NCBI RefSeq assembly: GCF_002099425.1
Contig: NW_018343972.1
Coordinates: 434,001-498,000, forward strand
Direction: 5' to 3'
Length of the DNA: 64,000 nucleotides
From: Phascolarctos cinereus
Lineage: Eukaryota; Chordata; Mammalia; Diprotodontia; Phascolarctidae
Made by a program: the position numbers and the translations under genes. The notes under the pieces are model-generated. The model was not told the origin of the DNA. It searched no databases and saw only the letters and a list, made by a program, of their open reading frames with translations. Shown here one piece after another: positions 33,300-43,385 of this stretch (position 1 is the first letter of the stretch; each line of letters starts with the position of its first letter).

Positions 33300-33720
33300 C
33301 ATTATGATGTTATTCTCTTGTCCTAGAACCTTCAATGGCTCCCTCCTCTCCATTAAATAAAAGCCAAATAAATACTCTCCATTAAATAAAAGCAAAATTC
33401 TTCAGCCTGCATTCAAAGCTTTCTATAATCTGGCTCCAGTTCACCCATGCAGGCTTCCCTGGTGTTATTCTTCTTCAGGATCCATTCAAGATAGCCTATT
33501 CATCATTCCATGACTTAATTAGCCCCTATTTTTGTAATACCTCAGTATTTGCTTTCCACATTCTCTAGATATAAAAATGCCTGAATTACCTTCCCTCAAC
33601 AGTCTCTTCCTGTTAAAATTTAACCCCCTCTTTTCAAAACTAGTTCCAATGCAAACTTCCCCACCCCAATCAGAAAGGATATCTCCCCAGTATAGACTCT
33701 CAATGGCACTTTGTGCTCAT
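33300..33720 (+). repeat. L3-type LINE fragment with a 29-bp tandem duplication
   Basis: 'tcctagaaccttcaatggctccc', 'ttcaaagctttctataatctggctcc'. The unit starting 'ctctccattaaataaaagc' occurs twice in direct tandem (about 33347 and 33376). Confidence 0.7.
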
Positions 33721-33729
33721 CCCTTCTCT

Positions 33730-33756
33730 ATCAATCAATCAATCAATCAATCAACA
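33730..33756. repeat. (ATCA)n microsatellite
   Basis: Six TCAA units, running into a short L2-type antisense tail 'cctttattaagccatgactatgc'. Confidence 0.9.
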
Positions 33757-33875
33757 AACCTTTATTAAGCCATGACTATGCACTAGGCTCTCACGAACAA
33801 AGTATATTCCACTTGGAATGACTGCAATGGGTGGACACATCTCATCTCCCTTACTATACGGTAAGGTCTAGCAGC

Positions 33876-33980
33876 GGTGTGTGTTTGTTCTGTGAAGTTT
33901 GGATTCAGTCAAAGGGCCACACTTGAGGATGTAGAGGGTCATGTGTGGCCTCGAGGCCTCAGGTTCCCCACCCTTGGTCT
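33876..33980. mobile_element. Palindromic hAT-type MITE, right half
   Basis: 'tttgttctgtgaagtttggattcag', 'aaagggccacacttgagg', 'tgtggcctcgaggcc' and the end 'ggttccccacccttgg' equal the right arm of the full copy at 41739-41943. The left arm is missing. Confidence 0.85.
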
Positions 33981-34037
33981 AGAAGATAGAGACTATGCTT
34001 CATTTACTTACCTTTATAACTGCCACAGGACCTAGCA

Positions 34038-34372
34038 ATAATGATAGCTAACATTCATATGGCTTTCAAAAGCAATCTTGTCACAATAGCTCATTTGATC
34101 TTCCCCACAAACTTGTAGGTGCCATAATTATTCCCAGTTTATAGATGAGGAAACTGAGGCTCAGAGGTTGAATGACTTGTCCAAAACTACTATCAAAGGC
34201 AGTACTCAAACATAGCACTCATTCTTCTACACCACATGCCCTCCCTATATAGTTTAGAGCTTTATGTACATCGAACACTTAACATTTGTTGAATAATAAT
34301 AGATTATAACATTTACATATCACTTTAGGGTTTGCAAAGTGTTATTTTGTAATAATCATAGCTAACAATGTA
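34038..34372 (-). repeat. MIR SINEs, antisense (one full, one partial)
   Basis: First copy: 'aataatgatagctaacattc ... gatgaggaaactgaggctcag ... ccacatgccc'. A second partial copy follows at 34290-34372 with 'cactttagggtttgcaaag'. Confidence 0.82.
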
Positions 34373-34870
34373 CTGATTGCACTTCCGAACATAGTTCTTG
34401 CTGAGTTAATGTCAGAGGGAGGGAGCTCAACCCTTCAGGGACAGACTCCACTTGGTATCACTCCTCTCAGAGAAGAATCCTGAAGCGTAATCCAGGAGAT
34501 CAATCCTTCTCATTTTTCCAGGAGAGCATGAGCCCACATGAGTTTTTAGTCAGCAGAAAAAAAAAAGTCAATGTGAAGCAAGGTGCCTGACTCACTGTCA
34601 GTCAGTAAGTGACTACCCAAGACAAAGTAGAGAAATTATAAAGAAAACACACCATCAGTCTAACCAGCCCTGGGAGGGATGCCCTCCATAAGGCAATGAG
34701 GCAAATCCCTAGGATGCCAGGCAGTTCCCAGAGGTGGCATGTCCATTAATGGCATCACCATCCTCCCAGTCTCCCAGGCTGTGCCATCATCAGTGTGTCC
34801 TTCGGCCTCATAGCCCACCTCCATCCAACCAATTGCCAAGTCCTGGAAAGGCAGAGTAGAGGACTGGAAC
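34373..34870. other. No feature identified
   Basis: Unique-looking intronic sequence with no exon signature. Confidence 0.4.
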
Positions 34871-34871
34871 A

Positions 34872-35022
34872 AATGCTAGGCCTGGAGTCCTCAGAACTAA
34901 GTGGGACCCCCAGCTCTGACAATTATACACTGTACAGACATGGGTAACCTCTCTGTTGGCAAAATGAGGGAATTGAACAGCATGGTCTTAGTGTCCCTTC
35001 CAGCTCTAGATGCTATGACCTT
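34872..35022 (+). repeat. THER1-type SINE
   Basis: 'gctaggcctggagtcctcag', 'gggtaacctctctgttggc', 'gggaattgaacagcatggtc', 'cccttccagctctagatgc'. Confidence 0.8.
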
Positions 35023-35032
35023 AAGGGGAGAG

Positions 35033-35083
35033 AGAGATAGATGATAGATAGATAGATAGATAGCCAGACAGATAGATAGATTT
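35033..35083. repeat. (GATA)n microsatellite
   Basis: GATA units with a GCCAGACA interruption. Confidence 0.95.
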
Positions 35084-35199
35084 AAATAGGAACTATTATT
35101 ATCCCTACCCAAAGTGCAGGCCATCCCACAAATGCTTAGCTCTAGCTGAACCCTGGCCACTCTGATTCAGCCCTGCAGTATTAGGAGGCTGCCTTTGGG

Positions 35200-36420
35200 A
35201 AAGTCCCTGAGGAAACACAGATCAGCCCTGCCCAACCCCCTTAACAAGGCCAAGCCCCACTTCTCCTGGCACCAGAGGCAGAAGAGCAAATGACTGGGTG
35301 AGGGGAAAGAAGCCAGAACCACCCCAGGGAGAGAGAACAAAAGAGCTGGTTAGTAGTACCTGGGAAAGGAGGAGGGGGAGGCAGAGGAGAAAGCAGCAGA
35401 AGGAAGAGGAGGTACAGAAAGACGGAGGAGGAGAGGGAAGGAAAAAAAAGGAGACAACCAAGGAAGTGCCAGAAGAAGAGATGGAGGAAAAAGAGAAGAC
35501 GGCAGAGGAATGAGGGTCCTTTGCACAGGGGTAGGATCACCAGGTTTAATGATACCTGTAACACCTGCAGAAGCTCCCCTGGATTCTCGGGCCCTCCCCT
35601 CTGCAGATTTTTTTCTAGTTCCAATTTTGTACAAGAGGTGCTGGTGAATAGGTCTCCCTGGGACTCAGGAAAGGGAAGGAAGTGGAGGCAGGTCCAGGGC
35701 ACTGCCAAAAGTAAGGAACAGCTGCTGCTCAGAAGGAACTGAAGTCTCTTCCCCTGAATTGAAACTGGGAGTCTTCCAGCAAGAGAGATAAGGAAATGGG
35801 GAAGTAGAGAAGGGGGAGGGGTGGACAGCGAGAGATCTGAGAGAAAGGTCGGTGGCTGCTCTGCAACAAGAAAGCAGCGGAAAAAAAATAAGAGAAAACT
35901 AGACAGGTTCTGACAACTTCAACTCTTGGGGCTCTAGGCACCACATTAGGCTCCTCCTCACCAGGGAGGAGAGAAAGGCAGAGCAGGACACCTCTACACA
36001 GCAATAGGGCACATTCCCATGATGCCAGGTGATTAAGGCCGAATTACCCAAAGGCCAAAGGCCTCTGTGGTTCCCCAAACCCTCCGGAATAAAGTCTGAA
36101 AAATGTATCATCATCCCACAGTCGGCTGGGCAAATGCCCTTTGGGAGGAAAGGGCCAGAGTACCCATAATGCCTCATTTAACTTCCATTTTTAAACAAAT
36201 TCACTTTGTAAGCCTGACTGGATGGATTAATTTCTCTTCTTCTCCAATCAGGGGTCAGGGAAGGTCGGTTTCTCTTCCTCTCAAAAAATATAAAGACTCC
36301 TTATTCACTAGGCTCCATTGTAGGGGGGGTGAGGTCCACCAAAAGAAGATGTGGATTCTACTCTCAATTTCTTCCCTCTTCAGAAAAAAAAAATTGTTCA
36401 ATTATTTAAGCATCCCTAGA
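35200..36420. promoter_or_regulatory. Repeat-free, purine-rich intronic block (regulatory candidate, weak)
   Basis: About 1.2 kb without interspersed repeats in an otherwise repeat-filled intron, GC-richer than its surroundings, with a strong purine skew on the plus strand at 35290-35510. Repeat exclusion in a first intron sometimes marks enhancers. Nothing else here proves function; long open frames follow from the skew. Confidence 0.25.
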
Positions 36421-36800
36421 TGCAGCTGAGTCATAAAGATCACTAGGGATGTGGGAGCTGGGGGTGAGGGGAGAAGGGATGGATCTTTTGAAGAAAGAGA
36501 ACTGATGGGGAGCAGAAGGGATGGGGCTGTGTATTTGACCATACAATGGAACCATAACATGCTGCTCAGCAGGGTTCATAATGAGCAAATTTGGGGTTCC
36601 GAGGCCCTTGTTAAAATTCTGTTATATGCAATTTTTAAAATGTTTCAAAATTATAAGAAATAAGTTTGACCCCAATGAAGAAATATGAAAATTCACCTCT
36701 CCCAATTCCTTTGCAGAGGTGGGAGGTTCATGTGCATGGAACATTGCATGTGAAGTCTTTTATTTATTTATTTATTTTTGGTATGTGTTGATCACTTTTT
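36421..36800. other. No feature identified
   Basis: Unique-looking sequence, with a short TTTA run near 36760-36778 just before the L2 3' end. Confidence 0.4.
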
Positions 36801-36802
36801 CT

Positions 36803-38273
36803 CGATCAAATTATTAAGTACCTACTATGTGCCAGGTACTGTGCTATGCAGTGGGGGTAAAAAAAGAGGCAAAAGACAGTTCCTATCCTCAAGGAGCTTA
36901 TAATCTGATGGGGGAAACAACATGTAAACAAAAGCAAGTTATATACAGGATAAATAGCAAATAATTAACAGAGAGGAAGGAACTAAAATTAAGAGTGGTT
37001 GGGGTAAGCTTCTTGTAGAAGGCTTTAGTTGGGACCCAAAAGAAGTCAGGGAGGTCAGTAGTTAGAACAGAGGAGGGAGAACATTGCAGGCATGGAGGTC
37101 AGCCAGAAAAAATTCCTGGAGTCAAGAGATAGAGTGTCTTGTTCATGGAACAGCCAGGAGGACAATGTCATTAGATCAAAAATCACCTGTCAAGGAATAA
37201 AATGTAAAAAGGTAAGAGGAGGATAGGTTGTGAAGGGCTTTAAAGACCAAACAGAGCATTTTGTATTTGTTCTTAGAAGCCATAGGAAGCCACTGGAGTT
37301 GACTGAGTAGAGAGAGTGATATGATTGAAACTTCGATTTAGGAAAATCATGTTTGTGGCTGAATGGAGGGTGGATTAGAATGAGGAGAAATCTGAGACAG
37401 GCAGACCCACAGGTGGACTATTGCAACAATCCAGGGGCAAGGTGATGAGGGGCTGTACCAGAGGAGTGGCAGCGTCAGAGGAGAGAAAGGGACATATTCA
37501 AGAGATGTACCAAAGGTGAAATTGACAGGCTTTGGAACAGCTTGGATATGGCAGTGAAAGATAGTTAGGAATTCAAGATGGCTCCTAGGTTGAGACCCTA
37601 GATGATGGGAAAGATGGTGTTGCCCTCTACAGTAACAGTGAAGGTAAGAGGGGTGAAGGTTTAGGGGGAAAGATATAGAGTTCTGTTTTGGACTTACTGA
37701 GTTTAAAATGTCTACTGGACGCTCAGTGTGAGCTATCCGAAAGGCAGTTGGATGTGGGAAATTGGAGGTCAGCAGAGAGATTGAGGCAGGAAAAGCTGAT
37801 TTGAGAATCATCAGCAGAGAAGATAATTAAATCCATGGTAGCTGATGAGATCACTGAGTGAAGTGAAGTAAAGGAAGAAGAGAAGAGGGCCTAGGATAGA
37901 ACCCTGAGGGACTGCTACAGTTACAAGGCATCATCTGGAGTAGGATCCAGCAAAGCAGACAGAAAAGAAGCAGTCTGAGAGGTAGGGGGAGAACCAGGAG
38001 AGACAGTGGTGTCCCAAAAACCTGGAGAGAAGAGAGTATCAAGGAGGAGAGAGTGATCAACAGTGCCAATGGCTACAAAGAGATCAAGGAGAATGAGGGT
38101 TGAGATAAGGCTATTGGATTTAGCAATGAAGAGATCATTAGTAACTTTGGAGAGAGCAGTTTCAGTGGAATGATAAGAATGGAAGCCAGATTTGTTCATT
38201 TTTTCTTTTACCCTTTTTTCTTTTTCAATAGAAAGAAGAGATATGGCTCTCTGGGACAAGGGCTTCAGAGAGA
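36803..38273 (-). repeat. L2-type LINE, antisense, ~1.47 kb with RT motifs
   Basis: It begins at the L2 3' end ('aagtacctactatgtgccagg' in reverse) and runs uninterrupted into ORF2. On the minus strand [18 protein letters not shown] (38131-38184) and [11 protein letters not shown] just after match the CR1/L2 reverse-transcriptase core (STETALLKVTNDLL...AFDTVDH). Stops and shifts are present. The left-end poly-CT of ORF2 starts near 38200. Confidence 0.88.
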
Positions 38274-38964
38274 AATTTAGGTTTTGTAAAAATGAAAGCT
38301 ATCAGTAAAAATGTTTTAAAAAAAGATTCTGTTATGTATCACTAAAAGAAGTCCCCTGAAAGACATCCAAATTGGGATTGGGGTGGTAGAGAGTAGGAGT
38401 GAATTCACTCAGCTGATGCTTAGACTATATAAGGGCACCCCTACCATCTGTCTGCTTTTGGTTCATTCTAGTTGACACTTTATCACCTTGGCCTCTGAGC
38501 AATTAAAAGAGAGTGACAGTTGGGTTTTTTTTTTAAATCTGTCACTCTGCCCCTTCAACTTGTTAACCTTTCCCAAACCCTTCTGCAGCTCCGGGGGTGG
38601 GGGTGGGAGTGGGATAGGGGTAGGGCAGAATACTTCCTAACTCTCCTCTAGTTACCATTGGGTTAGGCATAAATTGGGACTGGGCAGGAGGAACTAAGAA
38701 AAGTAATTCCTAGGGTTAGAAGAAACCTAAGGTTTATATAGGCATTTATACCATAAAATCCCCTACTGTCATCAAAGCAATAATATGGGACTGCCCCCTT
38801 TCCATACATCCTAGTCTTCATGGTTAGTGACTACATTTCCTTCTCCAAAAAGCCCCACTCTTAATTTTATTTAAACTCAATATCATCTTTAAAACAATTT
38901 GGGGAATGTGCATGGGAGGGAGGAAGTTAGCGAGGTTGGAATCAAACCTCATGATCTGCTCCAG
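38274..38964. other. No feature identified
   Basis: Unique-looking DNA with a G-rich patch (GGGGGTGGGGGTGGGAG) near 38591. Confidence 0.4.
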
Positions 38965-39194
38965 GCAAAGCCCCTTTATAGTTCTGGCCACTTCTCTGCT
39001 CAAAAATCTTCAGGGGCTCCCTCTCACCTACCAAAGTAGACTCCAAACTTCTTTGCTTGATCATTCAAAGTCCTCCACAATGTAGTCCCATTCAATCTTT
39101 TCAGTCTCTCTCCTGTAGCTCCCCTGCACTCACTCATTCTGCTCTCCAGCCAAACTGGATTCCTCTTATGATAACCAGCTATCAAAAGCACAAA

Positions 39195-39365
39195 GAATAA
39201 GAAGGGACTGTGCTGGTCATCTGATCCCATCACCTCATTTTATAGATCAGAAAATTGAGACCCAGAGAGCTAAAATGACTTATCTGTGGTCATTCAGAAT
39301 GTAAAGAACAGAGCTAGGATTTGAACCCAGCTTCTCTAACTCCAAACTGAGGACTTCCCTACATC
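39195..39365 (-). repeat. THER1-type SINE, antisense
   Basis: 'cacctcattttatagatcag', 'gacccagagagctaaaatgac', 'aggatttgaacccagc'. Confidence 0.8.
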
Positions 39366-39418
39366 GAAAACTGGAATTTCCTTTCTCCTTTCATTTATTG
39401 AATTCTTACTCATCTTTT

Positions 39419-39670
39419 AGTTGTTGTTGTTCAGTCATTTCAGTTATGTCTGATGCTTTATGACCCCATCTGGGATTTTCTTGGCAAAGATACTGGAGTG
39501 GTTTGCCATCTCCTTCTCCAGCTCATTTTACAGATGAGGAGACTGAGGCAAACAGGGCTAAGTGAGTCACCCAGGGCTACACAGCTAATAAGTGTCTGAG
39601 ACCAGATTTGAACTCAGGTGTTCCTGACTCCAGGGTTATCACTCTATCCATTGTGCCACCTACCTGCCCT
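39419..39670 (-). repeat. Mar1-type CORE-SINE, antisense
   Basis: 'agttgttgttgttcagtcattt', 'ccatctgggattttcttggc', 'cagatgaggagactgaggc', 'tccattgtgccacctacctgcc'. Full length. Confidence 0.93.
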
Positions 39671-40234
39671 AGAGTTCAATTCAAATTCCATTTTCCTGTG
39701 AAACTTTCCCCAACTCCAATTTCAACCTTCTCTATCAGACTTCACAGTCCTTGTTTTCTATCTCTCTAATGAACTTACCATGTAGTATTGGGTATTTACA
39801 TGTTACCTGTGTGTGTATCTTATTAACCTACCAAACTAGCTCCACGAGGGCAAGGACCATGTCTTATGTAAACTTTGTATCCCCCCTAGCCTAAAATAGT
39901 GTTCTGTACAAGAGGATTCAATAAATGTTTATTGACTGAAAAGAAAGAATAATTTAGCTTCTAGTATAATAATAAGAAAAACTCTCATTCTAAGTTTACA
40001 GATCCACTATTACACACAAACATTTTCATTCCTTCTTCCCCTAATCCACTTATAATTCAAACCCCCATTCCTATACTATCTATCTAGACACATCTTGGAC
40101 ATCTCCGATTTAAGACACTTAAAATCTCATCATTTCCAGGCATCCCCCCTCATTGGTATAATTCAAGGGGCACTGGAAAGACACCTGTCTCAAAACACCT
40201 TTCATACCATAGGCATGGTGCCTTCAGACACCAC

Positions 40235-40580
40235 ATATGTCTTTCTCCATTCATAGATTGGAAAGAGCATTGGCTCAGAGTCAAGAGGTTAAGTCCCAGT
40301 GCCAGTCTTAAATAGCTATGAGACCTGGGGCAAGTTACTTCCTTTTTCTGGGCCAATTTCCACATCTGTAAAATGACACAGTTGGATCAGAGGTATCAAA
40401 CTGTCCATCAGCAGCAATACTGCCATGTAACTGGGAAATGTTTAACAAAATAAATAAAAGTACAATACAGCCGAGATAATGCTAGTTAGTGATTTTCTAA
40501 GTTTCTATTTGTGTTTGCTACCACGGGACTAGATAATCTCTAGGATCTCTTCCCATTCTAACATCCCGTGATTCCATGGT
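40235..40580 (+). repeat. THER1-type SINE split by a MITE
   Basis: 'ttggaaagagcattggctcag', 'gagacctggggcaagttac' and 'catctgtaaaatgacacagttggat' come before the insert; 'actagataatctctaggatc' and 'cccattctaacatccc' after it. Confidence 0.82.
40388..40520. mobile_element. Small MITE-like insert
   Basis: 'cagaggtatcaaactgtcc', 'gggaaatgtttaacaaaataaataaaa' and 'gattttctaagtt' recall an abundant marsupial 'gtgtcaaac' repeat. It interrupts the THER1 cleanly. Family name and target duplication not established. Confidence 0.55.
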
Positions 40581-40774
40581 TTTTTTTATAATCCACATAC
40601 CTGTAGAAGTTAAATCTTTTTTTTTTTTCAGCTAATGCCTTAAAGGACTGAATAGCCTAAGAGAGTTCCACCTCAAATAAGTGGGAGGGTAAGGAATAAA
40701 CACCAGATAAATGAGCATTATTTCACCAGGGAGATGTTTTGTACTTCTGTCCTTGCTACAATATCTAGTCCAAT

Positions 40775-41095
40775 GGGTTGGTAGAAGGAATGATGAACTT
40801 GGAGCCAGGAGGCCTACTTCCCTAGGTTGGAGTCCCAGCTCTATTGCTTACTAAAGCCTGTATCTAGACAGCCTTCAGAGGAGACTCCATAGCTTGACGT
40901 TTGCAGCTTCCTATTGCTGGAAACCCCCTCTTCTTGAGTCTCAGCCTTCTAGGCTATGTAACCTTGGACAAGTCTCATGATCTCTTTGAGACTCAGTTTA
41001 TCCACATGTAGAATGGAGACAATAATAATTGGACTATCTCCCTTACAAGGCTCTTGTGAGGAAAGTAGTTAAACGTGAGCTATTTTTATTATAGG
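40775..41095 (+). repeat. MIR SINE split by a short unit
   Basis: 'gatgaacttggagccaggagg' and 'cccagctctattgcttac', then an insert at about 40855-40945, then 'ctatgtaaccttggacaagtc', 'tttatccacatgtagaatgg' and 'aggctcttgtgagg'. The insert contains 'acagccttcagaggagactcc', repeated at 41383. Confidence 0.75.
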
Positions 41096-41438
41096 GTGCC
41101 AGGGTGCTGAAAAGAAAAGTAGGAAACCTGCCAAAGACAAAATTCACCTCTGTCACAATCTGGCTGAGGGCTGGCCTTGCAGCTGAGCCTGTATTTCTCA
41201 ACCTCTTCTCTCCCTGCACATTTAAAAAGCAAAACAGAAACAACCAACCACATCTAAGTTAAAGCTCTCTCCAGACTCTTGGGCCTGGCAGCTTTCAATC
41301 CAATAAATGATATCCCATCAGTAGCACAAATTCCCTGGGGGCCTGGAGGTTATAGGAGCTACCACAAAGTTTGTAACTAAACAGCCTTCAGAGGAGGCTC
41401 TGTGTATAGTTTCGGGTTTGCTGCTTCCTGCCGTGTGC
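41096..41438. other. Mostly unidentified
   Basis: It contains the second copy of the 'acagccttcagaggaggctc' unit at 41383-41450. Otherwise unique-looking. Confidence 0.4.
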
Positions 41439-41538
41439 CTCTAGAGTATTGAGGAAGGTACAAAATATTAGACATTGAGGGAGGTACAAAATTTTGATAA
41501 GAAATTGGCCTTGCCCTCATGGACCTTACAGTCTAGTT

Positions 41539-41730
41539 CAGTAGTTCTCAAAGAATGTTTCAAGGACCAAAACCTTTCAGGAGGCTGGGGAGGTAAAAAC
41601 TATTTTCATAATAACACTAAGATATTTTAATTTCTTATACTGTAGATCACAATGGATAAAACCTATATAAACAAAAATTCTTAGGGGGAGGATAAAAGGG
41701 ACCTGAAACAAAAAAGTTTGAGAACTCCTG
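41539..41730. mobile_element. hAT-type MITE A
   Basis: Ends 'cagtagttctcaaag' and 'tttgagaactcctg' are inverted repeats of the CAG-GGTTCTCAAA type. The flanking 8-mers gtctagtt (41531-41538) and gtctagtc (41731-41738) form an 8-bp target duplication, as expected for hAT. Confidence 0.85.
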
Positions 41731-41738
41731 GTCTAGTC

Positions 41739-41943
41739 CAGGGGTGGGGAACCTTCAGCCTTGAGGCCACATGTGGCCTTTCTAGGTCCCTGGGCAAGGC
41801 CTTTTGACTGAGTCCAAGTTTTACAGAACAAATCCTTTTATTAAGGGGATTTGTTCTGTGAAGTTTGGATTCAGTCAGAGGGCCATACTTGAGGACCTAG
41901 AGGGCCACATGTAGCCTCGAGGCCAAAGGTTCCTCATCCCTGC
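41739..41943. mobile_element. Palindromic hAT-type MITE B, full copy
   Basis: The whole 205 bp is a long imperfect palindrome: 'ggggaaccttcagccttgagg' at the left, 'ctcgaggccaaaggttcctc' at the right, with the hinge 'aatccttttattaaggggatt'. It sits directly against MITE A, sharing gtctagtc; its other flank is ctctagcc (41944-41951). Partial copies occur at 33876 and 63075. Confidence 0.88.
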
Positions 41944-42267
41944 CTCTAGCCTAATAAGGGAGATAAGATCCATAACATAAGTAACTTTAACGTCCACTAA
42001 TACCTGCTAAGAAGTTCAGTTTCTCATGCCATTCTCTTTTTCCTTCTTTTAATATTAAAATGTTTGTGTCCATTGATGATTAGAGCATAATATTTTTTAA
42101 AATTGTAAATAAATACATTACCTGCTATATGAAATAAAGAGGTACAAAACAGAACTCTGTGAGGTCCCAGGAGACTAATTAGGGGAAATCAGAGATGGCT
42201 TGATGGAGGATTTGGCCTTTGCATGCAAGAAGAGGTTGAAAGGAAGAAAGAGAGCTGGAGTCGGTGG

Positions 42268-42412
42268 AGGTGATTGTAAGTCTCAGCTCTGCCATATATT
42301 AGTTGTATGATCCTGACAAAGTTCTTACTTTCTAAGGGCCTCCGTTTTTCACCTGTAAAACTAGTTGATATTTAAGGTACCTTGTAATTCCAAGAGTCTA
42401 TGATTCTAGGAA
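42268..42412 (+). repeat. THER1-type SINE
   Basis: 'gtaagtctcagctctgcc', 'gtatgatcctgacaaagttc', 'tttcacctgtaaaac', 'ccaagagtctatgattct'. Confidence 0.78.
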
Positions 42413-42649
42413 TTCAACAAAAAGAGAGAGAGAGGAAAAGGACATTCTAAGCCTAAGTAGTAGTGTGAGCAAAACCCCTAGATTTTCATCTCCTTATTCC
42501 TGAAAAGATTTTCAAGCCTCTGGTCTCTGAGGTACCCTGAGACTTTGGCAAAGATGAAGAGAGGAGGCCATGAGGTGCTGGGTCACCAAGGATGGCCCTC
42601 TGTGTCATCTTCCTTCTGGGCAACCAGGCAGTAGATACAAAAAGTAAAT

Positions 42650-42651
<2 letters not shown>

Positions 42652-42682
<31 letters not shown>
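42652..42682. repeat. (TA)n microsatellite
   Basis: Fifteen TA units. Confidence 0.97.
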
Positions 42683-42685
<3 letters not shown>

Positions 42686-42781
42686 ATTAATGAAAACCAG
42701 AACTATCCCCACCATCAATAAAGTGCCCCAGTTCTCTGTTGTAAAACCATGGGACTATCAGAGCCTAGTTTAAGAAGGCAG

Positions 42782-42960
42782 AGAATAACAAAAGTAGCTC
42801 ACATTTCTATATAACTTTAAGGTTTACAAAATACTTTTCCTGGGCACCTTGTAAGGCAGGTAATGCAAATATTCCCATTTTATAGATGAGGAAACTGAGG
42901 CTCAGAGAATTTGAATACTAGGCCAAGGTCATACAGCTAGGAAGTATCAGGGCTTAGAAA
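42782..42960 (-). repeat. MIR SINE, antisense
   Basis: 'agtagctcacatttctatataac', 'aaggtttacaaaatactt', 'gatgaggaaactgaggctcag', 'ggtcatacagctagg'. Confidence 0.88.
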
Positions 42961-43199
42961 GTGTAAAATTTCTGGAAGGGAGAAAGTAGCGTATAGTAAA
43001 AAGAAAAGAAACGTCTTACCAAAACCATACTAATCCAGGTGAGGTTTGGAATACAAATCTTCAGAAGCACCTTCCAAATTAAAGGTTCTATGCTTTTAAG
43101 GTCTCAGGTTCAACATACAAACCACTTTTTAAAATCGTATCCAGTAAATTTTCCTGATTGGCAACATAACATAGTAAATGTGTGCATCCCAACTACCCT

Positions 43200-43385
43200 A
43201 TAACAGAAAGAGTCAGTACGCTGCACTAAGAAATGTCCTGGCTATGTAACCTTGGGTTACATCTTAAAGCCTCACTTTCTCTGCCTGTAAAGTGGGGACA
43301 ACAATACTTTCACTATCTACCTCCCAGGGTTGTTGTGAGGAAAGTACTGTGCAAACCTTAGACCAATAGAGAGATGTTACTGGGG
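43200..43385 (+). repeat. MIR SINE
   Basis: 'ctatgtaaccttgggttac', 'cctcactttctctgcctg', 'ctacctcccagggttgttgtgagg'. Confidence 0.85.

Larger units (their letters stand above)
38965..39945 (+). repeat. L3-type LINE 3' portion, split by THER1 and Mar1
   Basis: 'ggccacttctctgctcaaaaatcttcaggggctccc' and 'ctccagccaaactggattcc' come before the SINEs. 'ctccacgagggcaaggacc', 'gtgttctgtacaagagg' and 'caataaatgtttattgactg' complete the 3' end after 39672. Confidence 0.8.
41440..42260 (-). repeat. L2-type LINE, antisense, hosting two hAT MITEs
   Basis: 'cttgccctcatggaccttacagtctag' breaks off at 41538 and resumes at 41944 with 'ctctagcctaataagggagataag'; later 'gaggtcccaggagactaattaggggaaatcagagatgg' fits further antisense L2. 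Confidence 0.65.

Noticed and set aside
35241-35708. 155-codon minus-strand frame
   Set aside because: Caused by the pyrimidine-rich strand of a skewed block; no motif, no splice context.
37347-37811. 154-codon minus-strand frame
   Set aside because: Lies in an antisense L2 LINE and is not the RT frame seen at 38131-38184.
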